Source of the DNA: Flagellimonas hymeniacidonis
GTDB lineage: Bacteria; Bacteroidota; Bacteroidia; Flavobacteriales; Flavobacteriaceae
Direction of reading: 5' to 3'
Length of the DNA: 64,000 bases
Assembly: GCF_008040165.1 (NCBI RefSeq)
Contig: NZ_VRUR01000002.1
Location: 496,001 to 560,000 of the forward strand
Below are positions 51,382-60,848 of the stretch, piece by piece. How positions within the stretch are numbered: position 1 is the stretch's first letter; each line of letters opens with the position of its first letter. The position numbers and the translations under genes were made by a program. A model generated the notes under the pieces. It had not been told where the DNA came from and did not search any database. It saw only the letters and a list, made by a program, of their open reading frames with translations.

Positions 51382-52285
51382 CTGTAAGTAATTTTCTTAA
51401 ACGCTGAAATTCTTCTTTGGAATGAAAAGGAATCACAATTTTACCCTTTCCATTTTGCGAAGTAGTAATGTCCACTTTGGCTGATAAGTGCTGTTTTAGA
51501 GCGTCGATACCTTTAGAAACAAAGTTGGGGACTTCTTTTGATGAAGCTTGTTTTGCCTTGGGACTTCCTTCATTCTTTGATTCTTTATACGCTTTGACCA
51601 ACTGCTCCGTTTCACGTACAGATAAACCGTCAGAAACTATTTTTTCATAAATATTGATTTGGTCTTTCTTCTTTTCAATATTGATGAGCGCCCTTCCATG
51701 CCCCATGCTTACAAAACCATCTCGCATTCCAGTTTGTATAATGGGATGCAATTTTAAAAGGCGTAAATAATTGGTGATGGTAGATCGTTTTTTGCCAACC
51801 CTATCACTTAATTTTTCTTGAGTGACCTTAACCTCATCAATCAAGCGTTGGTAGGAAAGTGCAATTTCAATGGGATCAAGATCTTGTCTTTGAATATTCT
51901 CGACCAATGCCATCTCCAAGGATTCTTGGTCATTGGCAATTCTAATATAAGAGGGAATGGTTTTTAATCCAACTAGCTTGGAAGCACGAAACCTTCGTTC
52001 CCCAGAAACAAGCTGGAATTTGTTGAAATCGAGCTTTCTTACGGTGATGGGCTGAATAATACCCAACTCTCGAATAGAGCTTGCAAGTTCCTTCAGGGCA
52101 TCATCATTAAAATTGGAACGTGGCTGAAAGGGATTCACTTCAATAGAGTCAATATCCAGTTCCACTACATTTCCAATGACCTTATCCGCGTTTTTGTCCG
52201 AAACAGATTGGATATCATTTTCGGGATCTTTTAATAGAGCGGACAGGCCTCTTCCTAAAGCCTGTTTTTTGGTTGCTTTCGCCAT
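51374..52285 (-). CDS. parB: chromosome-partitioning protein ParB
   Basis: A 303-residue DNA-binding CTPase that spreads from parS sites to organise origin segregation. Motifs: NPFQPRSNF and GERRFRASKL (CTP-binding GxRR), ENIQRQDLDPIEIA, and the helix-turn-helix VGKKRSTITNYLRLLKL; the C-terminal dimerisation domain is complete. It is directly abutted by parA (stop and start adjacent). No complete parS site was found in the window by eye. Confidence 0.95.
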   Translation of the reverse strand: MAKATKKQALGRGLSALLKDPENDIQSVSDKNADKVIGNVVELDIDSIEVNPFQPRSNFNDDALKELASSIRELGIIQPITVRKLDFNKFQLVSGERRFRASKLVGLKTIPSYIRIANDQESLEMALVENIQRQDLDPIEIALSYQRLIDEVKVTQEKLSDRVGKKRSTITNYLRLLKLHPIIQTGMRDGFVSMGHGRALINIEKKKDQINIYEKIVSDGLSVRETEQLVKAYKESKNEGSPKAKQASSKEVPNFVSKGIDALKQHLSAKVDITTSQNGKGKIVIPFHSKEEFQRLRKLLTGD

Positions 52286-53059
52286 TTAAACGGTCTCCTT
52301 ATTTTTCTTCAACACCTCGTTGGCCAAGTTCAAATAATTAGTAGCTCCTTTACTGCTGGCATCATATTTTATGATACTTTCTCCATAGCTGGGTGCTTCA
52401 CTTAGCCTAACATTTCTTTGTATAATAGTATCGAATACCATGTCCGCAAAGTGTTTCTTCACTTCTTCAACAACTTGATTGGAAAGGCGTAACCTTGAAT
52501 CATACATGGTCAACAACATGCCTTCAATATCCAAATCGTTATTGTGTATTTTTTGCACGCTTTTAATGGTATTCAATAGTTTCCCAAGACCTTCCAATGC
52601 AAAATATTCACATTGAATTGGAATCATTACTGAATCTGCTGCCGTAAGCGCATTCAAAGTCAATAATCCTAAAGAGGGAGCGCAATCAATTAATATGAAA
52701 TCATATCGATCTCCCAAATCTCTGAGGGCTTCCTTCAACATGTATTCCCTATTGTCCTTATCCACCAATTCAATTTCGATGGCCACAAGGTCAATATGTG
52801 CGGGAATCAAATCTACATTTGGAGAATCGGTTTGAACAATAACTTCATCAACTGCCTTTGTATGTTCCAATAACTGATAGGTTCCCTGCTCAACACCGTC
52901 TACATCAATACCTAAGCCAGATGTCGCATTGGCCTGTGGGTCAGCATCTATCAACAATACCTTTTTTTCAAGTACACCAAGCGAGGCAGCCAAGTTTACT
53001 GTCGTTGTTGTTTTACCTACGCCACCCTTCTGATTTGCAATAGCAATAATCTTGCCCAT
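52286..53059 (-). CDS. parA: chromosome-partitioning ATPase ParA
   Basis: A 257-residue deviant Walker ATPase that drives ParB-bound origins. Motifs: IANQKGGVGKTTTTVN (deviant Walker A), LLIDADPQANATSGLG, and LIDCAPSLGLLTLNAL. Length is normal. It is the first gene of the parA-parB-DUF5683-dapB run. A TACATTTT element is near 53109-53116 on the minus strand but is not a full promoter match. Confidence 0.96.
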   Translation of the reverse strand: MGKIIAIANQKGGVGKTTTTVNLAASLGVLEKKVLLIDADPQANATSGLGIDVDGVEQGTYQLLEHTKAVDEVIVQTDSPNVDLIPAHIDLVAIEIELVDKDNREYMLKEALRDLGDRYDFILIDCAPSLGLLTLNALTAADSVMIPIQCEYFALEGLGKLLNTIKSVQKIHNNDLDIEGMLLTMYDSRLRLSNQVVEEVKKHFADMVFDTIIQRNVRLSEAPSYGESIIKYDASSKGATNYLNLANEVLKKNKETV

Positions 53060-53194
53060 TTCATAGTAAGTTAGGTGCTAAAAATACGATTATTTAGGAC
53101 GCTAAAAAATGTATTTTGTTAACACTAAGTGAATAACCTTAACATTGCACGTTAAAGAAAGTTAAAGTTATAATTACTAGAGTATTAAGATAGG

Positions 53195-55273
53195 TTAGTC
53201 CATCAAAATCTTTAAGATTTCGATGGCTGCATTGCTGATTTTTGTTCCCGGTCCAAAGACAGCTACTGCACCATGATGCAGCAGGTGTTCATAATCTTGT
53301 TTAGGAATTACACCACCTACGATGACCATGATATCCTGTCTTCCGTAGTTTTGTAATTCTTTTATAACCTCTGGAACCAAGGTTTTATGACCACCTGCCA
53401 AAGAGGATATTCCCAAAACATGAACGTCGTTTTCAACGGCCTGTTTTGCTACTTCAGAAGGGGTTTGAAATAAAGGTCCTATGTCTACATCAAAGCCAAG
53501 GTCGGCGTATCCAGTGGCAACTACTTTGGCACCACGATCATGACCATCTTGCCCCATTTTGGCAATCATAATACGTGGTCTTCTACCTTCGGCCAAAGCA
53601 AAATCATCAGCCATTTTTTTGGCTTTTTCAAAGCTTTTATCGTTTTTTATTTCTTTGGAATACACTCCTGTAAATGATTGTATTTTTGCTCGGTAGCGCC
53701 CAAATGCATCTTCCATTGCATTACTGATTTCCCCGAGTGTTGCACGCGCTTTTGCCGCCTCCACAGCTAAAGCTAATAAATTTTCTCTCTCTTCACTGTT
53801 TTCCATTACTTTATTGGAAGCCTTTGTGATTTGTGCAAGTGTTTTTTGCACTTTTTCCTCGTCTCTGGTGGATTTGATTTCTTGAAGCTGTGCTATTTGT
53901 TGTTTGCGTACTTTGGCATTGTCCACTTCTAGTATTTGAAGCTCATCCTCATCTTCAAGCTGGTATTTATTCACCCCGAGGATGGTATCTTGCCCACTAT
54001 CAATACGGGCTTGTTTCTTAGCGGCAGCTTCTTCAATCCGCATTTTTGGAATCCCAGCTTCTATCGCCTTGGTCATTCCTCCTAATTTTTCTACTTCCTG
54101 TATGAGTTTCCATGCTTCTGAGGCTATTTCAGCGGTAAGATTTTCCACTACATGGCTGCCTGCCCATGGATCAACTGTTTTGGTAATATGGGTTTCTTGT
54201 TGTAGAAAAAGTTGGGTATTCCGTGCAATTCTGGCAGAGAAATCTGTAGGTAGGGCAATGGCTTCGTCCAACGCATTGGTGTGTAAACTTTGAGTGCCTC
54301 CAAAAGCAGCAGCCATGGCTTCAATTGTGGTGCGAGCTACATTGTTAAAAGGATCTTGTTCTGTTAAACTCCATCCACTGGTCTGACTATGTGTGCGAAG
54401 CATTAACGATTTTTCATTTTTTGGGTTAAAAGTCTTAACCAATTTGGCCCAAAGCATACGCCCAGCACGCATTTTTGCAATTTCTGTAAAATGATTCATT
54501 CCTATTCCCCAGAAAAAGGAAAGGCGTGGCGCGAAATCATCAATTTTTAACCCTGCTTTTATGCCTGTTCTAATGTATTCAATGCCATCAGCAAGGGTAT
54601 AGGCCAGCTCTAATGCTGCAGGTGCCCCAGCTTCGTGCATATGATAGCCTGAGATACTAATACTATTGAACTTTGGCATTTTTATACTGGTAAATTCAAA
54701 GATATCCGCCACTAACTGCATAGAGGGTGCAGGTGGATAGATATAGGTGTTACGAACCATAAATTCTTTAAGAATATCATTCTGAATGGTTCCAGACAGC
54801 TTTTCCATGGGCACACCTTGTTCCTCCGCAGCAACAATGTAAAATGCCATGATGGGGAGAACTGCCCCGTTCATGGTCATGGAAACGGACATTTTGTCCA
54901 ATGGAATTCCGTCGAACAAGACCTTCATATCTTCAACAGAATCGATGGCTACTCCTGCTTTTCCCACATCACCGACCACTCGGTCATTATCACTATCATA
55001 ACCCCTATGCGTTGGAAGGTCAAAAGCTACGGAAAGTCCTTTTTGACCAGCCTCTAGATTTCTTCTATAGAACGCATTACTTTCTTCTGCCGTAGAGAAC
55101 CCTGCATACTGCCTTATGGTCCATGGTCTTCGAACGTACATAGTGGAATATGGACCACGTAGAAAAGGTGAAATGCCAGCGGCAAAGTTGAGCTGCTCAT
55201 TTTTTGAGGTTGCTGTTTTGCTGAATTCCTTTACTGAAGACAAGCCAAGATTTTGAATGCTCTTTCTACTCAT
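53195..55273 (-). CDS. methylmalonyl-CoA mutase large subunit
   Basis: A 692-residue adenosylcobalamin enzyme that interconverts methylmalonyl-CoA and succinyl-CoA in propionate and odd-chain/valine breakdown. The N-terminal TIM barrel has [18 protein letters not shown] and the loop [19 protein letters not shown]. The C-terminal B12 domain shows the base-off signature [19 protein letters not shown] (DxHxxG) followed by [15 protein letters not shown]. It overlaps the small-subunit gene by 8 bases, so the pair is translated together. No B12 riboswitch lies upstream of the operon in the part examined. Confidence 0.95.
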   Translation of the reverse strand: MSRKSIQNLGLSSVKEFSKTATSKNEQLNFAAGISPFLRGPYSTMYVRRPWTIRQYAGFSTAEESNAFYRRNLEAGQKGLSVAFDLPTHRGYDSDNDRVVGDVGKAGVAIDSVEDMKVLFDGIPLDKMSVSMTMNGAVLPIMAFYIVAAEEQGVPMEKLSGTIQNDILKEFMVRNTYIYPPAPSMQLVADIFEFTSIKMPKFNSISISGYHMHEAGAPAALELAYTLADGIEYIRTGIKAGLKIDDFAPRLSFFWGIGMNHFTEIAKMRAGRMLWAKLVKTFNPKNEKSLMLRTHSQTSGWSLTEQDPFNNVARTTIEAMAAAFGGTQSLHTNALDEAIALPTDFSARIARNTQLFLQQETHITKTVDPWAGSHVVENLTAEIASEAWKLIQEVEKLGGMTKAIEAGIPKMRIEEAAAKKQARIDSGQDTILGVNKYQLEDEDELQILEVDNAKVRKQQIAQLQEIKSTRDEEKVQKTLAQITKASNKVMENSEERENLLALAVEAAKARATLGEISNAMEDAFGRYRAKIQSFTGVYSKEIKNDKSFEKAKKMADDFALAEGRRPRIMIAKMGQDGHDRGAKVVATGYADLGFDVDIGPLFQTPSEVAKQAVENDVHVLGISSLAGGHKTLVPEVIKELQNYGRQDIMVIVGGVIPKQDYEHLLHHGAVAVFGPGTKISNAAIEILKILMD

Positions 55274-56663
55274 CGCTAAGTCTTTTTTGTTCCAATTCTT
55301 CGGCTAACCGGCTCTCTATAATGGGTTCTATAACCGTTTTTCTGGGTTTGATTTTGACAAAAGGGTATAGCTCTAAGTCATCTTTCATCTTATCTAGACC
55401 ATTTTGATGCTGATTAGTGCCTATAAGGGTAAGTTCCTTTTTGTCAAAAAATTCCTTTTCTTTTAATGCACTCTCTTTAATTTTCCGTTGGATGGTTCCA
55501 TTTTTCAATTCGCTTAAAAAGCCTCCTGAAGATTCAATTTGTTTGAACAATGCGAGTGCTTTTTCCGCCAATTGGTTCGTCAGGGATTCGACATAGTAAT
55601 TGCCTTCGGCTGCTTGGGAAGCTTGATCAAAATAGCTTTCCTCTTTTAGAAGTACTAACTGATTCCGTGCTATGCGTTCACCAAATTCATTGTCTTTATG
55701 GTAGATGGCATCATACGATAGGTTGCAAACGGTATCTGCTCCTCCAAGGATACTTGACATGCATTCCGATGTGGTTCTGAGCATATTTACATTATAGTCG
55801 TATAGTGTTTTGTTCCTTTTTGTAGGCATTGCAAGAATATGGCAATCACTTTTGATTCCGTACACTTGAGCCAAACTTTTCCAAAGCCATCGCAAAGCTC
55901 TTAATTTGGCTATTTCAAAGAAGTAGTTGCTTCCGACCGAGACCTTGAAAGTCACTGGAATATGATTTTCAGCATCACTTGCATGAAGATTGGCAAAATG
56001 ATTTAGATATTCATTGGCATGTGCCAAACCGTAAGCCAATTGTTGTACCATGTTGGCACCTGCATTTTGGTATAGGGAAATATCTACACCTATGGTATTG
56101 ATTTCTTTTTGTGTGGATGTTGAACTACAGATTTTCTCTAACTGTGAATGGTCTTTTTCAAGGGAGTGGAACCAATTTCCAGTGCGGGCTAAATTGCCTA
56201 TTAAATCAATATTCAGATGGATGTTGTGCTTTTTTCCATCTAAAAACTTCAACAAACTCTCAATTTGTTCAGATTCCAAAAGTTTGAAATTGAAATGGAG
56301 CGCAGCCTGTTCTAAATTAATGTTCAACAGAAGGTCCTTAAAATTGACACCGTTATCGGGAATAGTAAATAAGATGCTTTGAGCTCCTCTTTTTAAACAA
56401 TCCAGAGCTTTGTTATTCGCCAATTTTGAGTCCCCGACATAAATAGATTGGGCAATTTTCCAGTGATGTTCTTTGGCAAGATGAAATGTTTTTAAGCTCT
56501 CTAGGTCTTCAGCATGGTAAAAGGGTTTTACTTTAATGCCTTCCAAGGATTCCCAAAGTAAGGTTTCATTGTAATCTGCTCCTTTTAAATCAAATTGGAT
56601 TTTTTGTTTCCATTGTTTTGCAGAAACTTCGGGAAACTCGTCAAACAAACCTTGATTACTCAT
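55266..56663 (-). CDS. methylmalonyl-CoA mutase small subunit
   Basis: A 465-residue partner subunit, catalytically inactive as usual in two-gene mutases. It retains the barrel fold with [21 protein letters not shown] and [19 protein letters not shown], and [15 protein letters not shown]. It lacks the C-terminal B12 domain. Its stop overlaps the large subunit start by 8 bases and its start overlaps the FtsB-like stop by 8 bases, a tight operon. The ATG at 56663 is clear. Confidence 0.93.
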   Translation of the reverse strand: MSNQGLFDEFPEVSAKQWKQKIQFDLKGADYNETLLWESLEGIKVKPFYHAEDLESLKTFHLAKEHHWKIAQSIYVGDSKLANNKALDCLKRGAQSILFTIPDNGVNFKDLLLNINLEQAALHFNFKLLESEQIESLLKFLDGKKHNIHLNIDLIGNLARTGNWFHSLEKDHSQLEKICSSTSTQKEINTIGVDISLYQNAGANMVQQLAYGLAHANEYLNHFANLHASDAENHIPVTFKVSVGSNYFFEIAKLRALRWLWKSLAQVYGIKSDCHILAMPTKRNKTLYDYNVNMLRTTSECMSSILGGADTVCNLSYDAIYHKDNEFGERIARNQLVLLKEESYFDQASQAAEGNYYVESLTNQLAEKALALFKQIESSGGFLSELKNGTIQRKIKESALKEKEFFDKKELTLIGTNQHQNGLDKMKDDLELYPFVKIKPRKTVIEPIIESRLAEELEQKRLSDE

Positions 56664-56988
56664 TATTTTTAGTCTTTAGACTGTCCTCATATTCAATCAG
56701 AAAAATCTCCTCATTCTCTTTTTTCATATAGTATTTTTCGCGTGCGAACTTTTCCAATTCCTCTTTGCTAGATAGCTTTTCAAGAATTTTCTTGTCCTTT
56801 TTGATTTCACCTTGTAAAAACTCTTTCTGTTTTTCCAATTTTTTAACTTCTTTTCTGAGTTCCAGATGAATCATCAGGGAGTTGGTGTCAAAAAATGCCA
56901 TCCAGATTACAAAAATGGTAAGTACCAGTATGTACATATTGGTCATGACCTTAAACCATTTTTTATCTTTAAGTTTTTTTAACCCCAT
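56656..56988 (-). CDS. septum-formation initiator family protein (FtsB/DivIC-like)
   Basis: A 110-residue membrane protein with a cytosolic basic N-terminus, a single helix (YILVLTIFVIWMAFF), and a periplasmic coiled coil (KEVKKLEKQKEFLQGEIKKD) ending in FAREKYYMKKENEEIFLIEY. This is the FtsB/DivIC pattern used in divisome assembly. It lies 1 base after udk and overlaps the mutase small subunit gene by 8 bases. The link to metabolism seems to be only operon convenience. Confidence 0.87.
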   Translation of the reverse strand: MGLKKLKDKKWFKVMTNMYILVLTIFVIWMAFFDTNSLMIHLELRKEVKKLEKQKEFLQGEIKKDKKILEKLSSKEELEKFAREKYYMKKENEEIFLIEYEDSLKTKNNE

Positions 56989-56989
56989 T

Positions 56990-57598
56990 TTATCCTAATC
57001 TATCATTTATTATGGTTCTCACCATATCCACCGCAACGGTGTTGTAATGGTTGTTTGGAATAATAATATCCGCAAACTCTTTAGAAGGTTCTATAAATTG
57101 TTGATGCATAGGCTTTACAGCAGTTTGATATCTTGTCAATACCTTTTCTAGGTCATGTCCACGTTCCTTAATATCACGCTGAAGTCGTCGGATTAAACGT
57201 TCATCGGAATCTGCGTGAACATAGATTTTTATATCGAACATTTCTCTTAGTTGGGGATTGCTCAAAACCAAAATGCCTTCAACTATCATTACTTTTCTGG
57301 GTGGTGTTAAAATAGTTTCATCCAAGCGTGTTTCTTCAACAAAAGAGTAAATGGGTTTGTCGATAGACCTACCATCCTTTAATTGTTGAAGATGCGAAAT
57401 CAACAAATCAAAGTCTATGGAATTTGGGTGATCAAAGTTTACCTTGCTCCGTTCTTCTTTTGTTAAATGGGAAAGATCGTTGTAGTAGGAATCTTGGGAT
57501 ATTACCCCCACTTCATTTTCGGGCAATTCATCTACTATTTGATTTACAACGGTGGTTTTTCCACAACCTGTACCTCCGGCAATTCCTAAAATCAGCAT
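56990..57598 (-). CDS. udk: uridine kinase
   Basis: A 202-residue cytoplasmic kinase of pyrimidine salvage that phosphorylates uridine and cytidine. Walker A is GGTGCGKTT (residues 8-16); QDSYYNDLSHL and VNFDHPNSIDFDLL are the substrate-binding segments, and the lid region has RLIRRLQRDIKERGHD. It is the first gene of the udk-ftsB-mutase run. A TACTTTTG -7 element at 57616-57623 lies 17 bases upstream of the ATG on the minus strand; a -33 box is not clear. Confidence 0.95.
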   Translation of the reverse strand: MLILGIAGGTGCGKTTVVNQIVDELPENEVGVISQDSYYNDLSHLTKEERSKVNFDHPNSIDFDLLISHLQQLKDGRSIDKPIYSFVEETRLDETILTPPRKVMIVEGILVLSNPQLREMFDIKIYVHADSDERLIRRLQRDIKERGHDLEKVLTRYQTAVKPMHQQFIEPSKEFADIIIPNNHYNTVAVDMVRTIINDRLG

Positions 57599-57895
57599 GA
57601 CATTAATTTAAATCTCAAAAGTAAGCATTTGATAAGATTTTCCCTGTGCTAATATTTGGGCATAGTTAGTGCAGATTTATTTGAAAATCAATGATGGTTG
57701 TCATGATTTATAGAAGCTTTCGAGATTTCAGCCCTTTGGGATTGTATGTTGTTATAGGCATTTGTGTTTTTAATTCAAAGGGATTTAAAAGTATATAGCT
57801 TTTGGTTTTTAGGAATGCTCATAATTGTTGAAAATAGGAGACAAATACCTTCTTAAAAAGTTCTCTGTTGAAACGGGTATGCCTAATTTTGCAGG
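57599..57895. other. interval between divergent udk and MFS genes
   Basis: A 297-base AT-rich stretch. It holds the -7 element TACTTTTG for udk on the minus strand (57616-57623) and TAATTTTG (57884-57891) for the MFS gene on the plus strand, 4 bases before its ATG. No open frame, tRNA or repeat was recognised. Confidence 0.6.
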
Positions 57896-59104
57896 ATGCA
57901 AAAAGATACCCAAAAACCCAATTTTGAATTTGTTGCGCTTATGGCTGCCTTGATGTCAATTGTAGCATTGGCTATTGACGCATTGTTACCAGCAATTTCC
58001 AATATTGGAGAGGCCATAAATAGTTTGAATTCAACCGATAATCAATTATTGATTACCATGATATTTTTAGGCCTAGGGGTCGGGCAATTGTTCTTTGGAC
58101 CACTTTCCGATTGCTATGGTAGAAAACCTATAGTCTATTTGGGATTTGGTATATTCACTGTTGCTAGTTTTATTTGTTTGTTCTCAACATCTTTAGAGGT
58201 AATGATCTTTGGAAGAATTCTCCAGGGTATAGGACTTTCTGCCCCTCGAACCTTAGCTATTTCTATTATTCGCGATACATATAAAGGTGATTATATGGCC
58301 AAGGTGATGTCTTTTGTGGTGGCTTTCTTTATTCTTATACCTGTTGTTGCCCCCGCTATTGGAAAGGTTATTCTTGACAGCATGGGCTGGCAGGCAATTT
58401 TTTACGTACAATTGGTTTTCGGTTTTATTGTGTGCATTTGGTTTTGGAAAAGACAGGCTGAAACCCTTCGACCAGAATTTAAAATTCCATTTTCAAGTCA
58501 TGTTTTTGTTGATGGTGTAAAAGAGTTTTTGAAGTTTAGGGAAACCATCGTTTTTACTATTATCTCAGGTTTGGTAACCGGTGCATTTTTGGTGTATTTA
58601 AGTTCATCGCAGCATGTTTTTGAAAACCAATATGGATTAAAGGAGGCTTTCCCGTATATTTTTGCAGGACTGGCAATTTCTATTGGGTTATCCACATTTT
58701 TAAACGGTACCTTGGTAATGAGATATGGAATGCGCAAGCTTTCGCTCATGGCACTTATTGCTTTTTGTGTAATTGCACTGGTGTATACTTTTCTATTTTG
58801 GAACACTCCAAATCCAAGTGTCATTGTTTTGGTAGCTTTTCTTTCCGCGCAATTCTTTTGTCTAGGTTTTATGTGGGGAAACTTCCGTTCCATAGCTATG
58901 GAGCCCATTGGACATATTGCAGGAATCGGTGCGGCTATCAATGGGTTTGTATCTACATTACTTGCAATACCTATTGCTACATTTATTGGTGATTTTGTGG
59001 AACATAGTGTTTGGCCGCTTTTTGTTGGTTTGGCTATCTGTGGTCTGGTTTCCCTTTTAATTGTAATGGCAACCAGAAAACCAAAAAGCGTGGCAACCGC
59101 CTAG
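57896..59104 (+). CDS. MFS multidrug efflux transporter (Bcr/CflA type)
   Basis: A 402-residue inner-membrane exporter with 12 expected helices. Family motifs: AIDALLPAISNIGE after helix 1, the loop GPLSDCYGRKPIVYLG (motif A), and RILQGIGLSAPRTLAISIIRD (motif C-like region). Similar proteins expel bicyclomycin, sulfonamides or chloramphenicol; the substrate is unknown. A TAATTTTG element lies only 4 bases before the ATG, consistent with a very short leader. It converges with anmK; both stop codons share the CTAG at 59101-59104. Confidence 0.9.
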   Translation: MQKDTQKPNFEFVALMAALMSIVALAIDALLPAISNIGEAINSLNSTDNQLLITMIFLGLGVGQLFFGPLSDCYGRKPIVYLGFGIFTVASFICLFSTSLEVMIFGRILQGIGLSAPRTLAISIIRDTYKGDYMAKVMSFVVAFFILIPVVAPAIGKVILDSMGWQAIFYVQLVFGFIVCIWFWKRQAETLRPEFKIPFSSHVFVDGVKEFLKFRETIVFTIISGLVTGAFLVYLSSSQHVFENQYGLKEAFPYIFAGLAISIGLSTFLNGTLVMRYGMRKLSLMALIAFCVIALVYTFLFWNTPNPSVIVLVAFLSAQFFCLGFMWGNFRSIAMEPIGHIAGIGAAINGFVSTLLAIPIATFIGDFVEHSVWPLFVGLAICGLVSLLIVMATRKPKSVATA

Positions 59105-60183
59105 GTTTTTACAGGGAAATAAATTTCGCCACTACAAGAATTTTCAATTGCACCAGTAACAGAGCTCAAAACATTTGTTTTTTCCTGCAAACGCAGTACT
59201 CCCATTAGGGCGAAAACCAATGCTTCTTTAAATGCTATTAATGTTTTAGAAGGGATAACAATATTTATTGATGTCCCCAATTTTTCTTTAAGTGTGTCAA
59301 TAAAGAAATGATTCAGGGCTCCACCTCCAGCAACAAATAGTTTGTTATGTGGTTTTGTTGCATGCTTATGCACCTCCAATGCAATTTGTTCGCTGTTATG
59401 GTGAATGAATGTATGCAACAAATCAATATGGGAAGCATCAGCGTCCTCAATCAATGGGACAAATTGTTCAGTAAACAGCTCGTATCCTGTAGATTTAGGG
59501 TGGGGCAGTTTATAGTAATCCAATTGATTAAGCTTTCTTAATAATGGCTTGTTTACTCTTCCGGTTTTAGCCAATTTGCCTCCTTCATCATATCCCAACC
59601 CCATTTTTTGGGTAATATAATTTAATGGCATATTGGCCATGCCAATATCATATGCAATCCTTTCCCCATTTTTTTCAAAAGAAATATTGCTGATTCCTCC
59701 TAAGTTCAGGCAAAAATCATACTCATGAAATAACAACCGATCTCCAATAGGAACTAGCGGGGCTCCTTGTCCGTTTAGGGAAACATCCTTTGTTCTGAAA
59801 TCACAAACCACTTGCTTCCCGCAGGTATTGGCCAATAATTGTCCATCCCCCAATTGAAAAGTAAAACCATCTTCAGGTCTATGATGAGAAGTATGCCCAT
59901 GACTTGCCACAAAATCAACTTCTAAATTCTCATCTTGCATAAAGGTTTTAGCCTGTTCGCCTAACCAAACACCATAATCTTTATGCAACTGGGCATGATC
60001 ATTTTCCGATAGATAGATGGCATTTTTAAGGTAGTCTTGCATTTTTTTTGAATAGCCAACTTCTTTGGTGTGTTCAATAGAGAATTCCCAATTTCCGTTT
60101 TCCTGCCAAAGGTGGCAATATGCTAAATCCAGACCGTCCAAAGAAGTACCGGACATTAATCCTATCACCTTGAATTTTGTCAT
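59101..60183 (-). CDS. anmK: anhydro-N-acetylmuramic acid kinase
   Basis: A 360-residue sugar kinase that opens and phosphorylates 1,6-anhydro-MurNAc to MurNAc-6-phosphate in peptidoglycan recycling. Motifs: GLMSGTSLDGLDLAY at the N-terminus (phosphate-binding GTS at residues 12-14), DFVASHGHTSHH, VCDFRTKDVSLNGQGAPL, LNLGGISNISF and VAGGGALNHFF. Length fits. It is the last gene of the ampG-nagZ-methyltransferase-anmK run, overlapping the methyltransferase gene by 1 base. The next recycling enzyme, MurQ etherase, is not in the window. Confidence 0.93.
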   Translation of the reverse strand: MTKFKVIGLMSGTSLDGLDLAYCHLWQENGNWEFSIEHTKEVGYSKKMQDYLKNAIYLSENDHAQLHKDYGVWLGEQAKTFMQDENLEVDFVASHGHTSHHRPEDGFTFQLGDGQLLANTCGKQVVCDFRTKDVSLNGQGAPLVPIGDRLLFHEYDFCLNLGGISNISFEKNGERIAYDIGMANMPLNYITQKMGLGYDEGGKLAKTGRVNKPLLRKLNQLDYYKLPHPKSTGYELFTEQFVPLIEDADASHIDLLHTFIHHNSEQIALEVHKHATKPHNKLFVAGGGALNHFFIDTLKEKLGTSINIVIPSKTLIAFKEALVFALMGVLRLQEKTNVLSSVTGAIENSCSGEIYFPVKT

Positions 60184-60848
60184 TATATTTTTCTTATTTT
60201 AATAATCAATGAAACAGGCTTTCCCTCATTGCTTATGACTTCTTTTATAGAGAATTTCACCATGGTGAGCGAATTCATGGTACTTACCCAATCCTCAAAA
60301 GTTCTGGCATACCATCTGTGACCATCTTGAAAATTCCCAGGTAGACCCTTCCACGAATCTGATAACCATTGACTTTTGTAGGTTACATTATTTTGAATTA
60401 GGAAAAATGGGTGCAAGGTTTGAATAAGAATATAGCCTCCTGCCGAAATGGATTTTAATGTATTTTCCAACAGTTCTTGAAGCCCTTCTTTGAGATAAAG
60501 ACAAAAGTTGAAAACCGCAACATCAAAAGGAGCTTTGGGAATAGGTTTTCCGGCTATGATGTCTTCAAAAGTAAACACATGGTAATCCTCAGTGCCTTGT
60601 TTTCTTGCTTCAATCAATAGGCGTTCAATGGCATCCAATCCTGTGCATTCATATCCTTTTTTGCCTATCTCACGAGTCAACCAACCCTCCCCGCAACCAA
60701 TATCTACAAACGTGTTAGCCTTGATATCTGCAATCGTATCCAAAATTGCCCTGTTGGTATGTTCCCTTGAAGAAATACTGTTATTTTGAATTACCTTGAT
60801 CCATTCCGAGGCATTCTTTTCCCAAGATGAGATAATATCAGTTTTCAT
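60183..60848 (-). CDS. class I SAM methyltransferase of unknown target
   Basis: A 221-residue methyltransferase. Motif I is VDIGCGEGW (residues 48-56); the acidic residue follows in CTGLDAIERLL; FDVAVFNFCLYL is motif IV-like. The C-terminal part has TLHPFFLIQ and GHRWYARTFEDWV. It has no signal peptide, so it acts in the cytoplasm. It overlaps the GH3 gene by 4 bases (ATGA) and anmK by 1 base, so it is embedded in the recycling operon. A small-molecule or muropeptide-related target is possible, but unproven. Confidence 0.85.
   Translation of the reverse strand: MKTDIISSWEKNASEWIKVIQNNSISSREHTNRAILDTIADIKANTFVDIGCGEGWLTREIGKKGYECTGLDAIERLLIEARKQGTEDYHVFTFEDIIAGKPIPKAPFDVAVFNFCLYLKEGLQELLENTLKSISAGGYILIQTLHPFFLIQNNVTYKSQWLSDSWKGLPGNFQDGHRWYARTFEDWVSTMNSLTMVKFSIKEVISNEGKPVSLIIKIRKI

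Noticed and set aside
51608..51624. Sequence GTTTCACGT inside parB, resembling half of a parS site
   Set aside because: Only the left half of the 16-base parS palindrome matches; the right half does not, so it is probably chance.
56990..57895. Cobalamin riboswitch upstream of the methylmalonyl-CoA mutase operon
   Set aside because: The 297-base leader region shows no B12-box-like conserved core by eye, and the mutase genes are internal in the operon.
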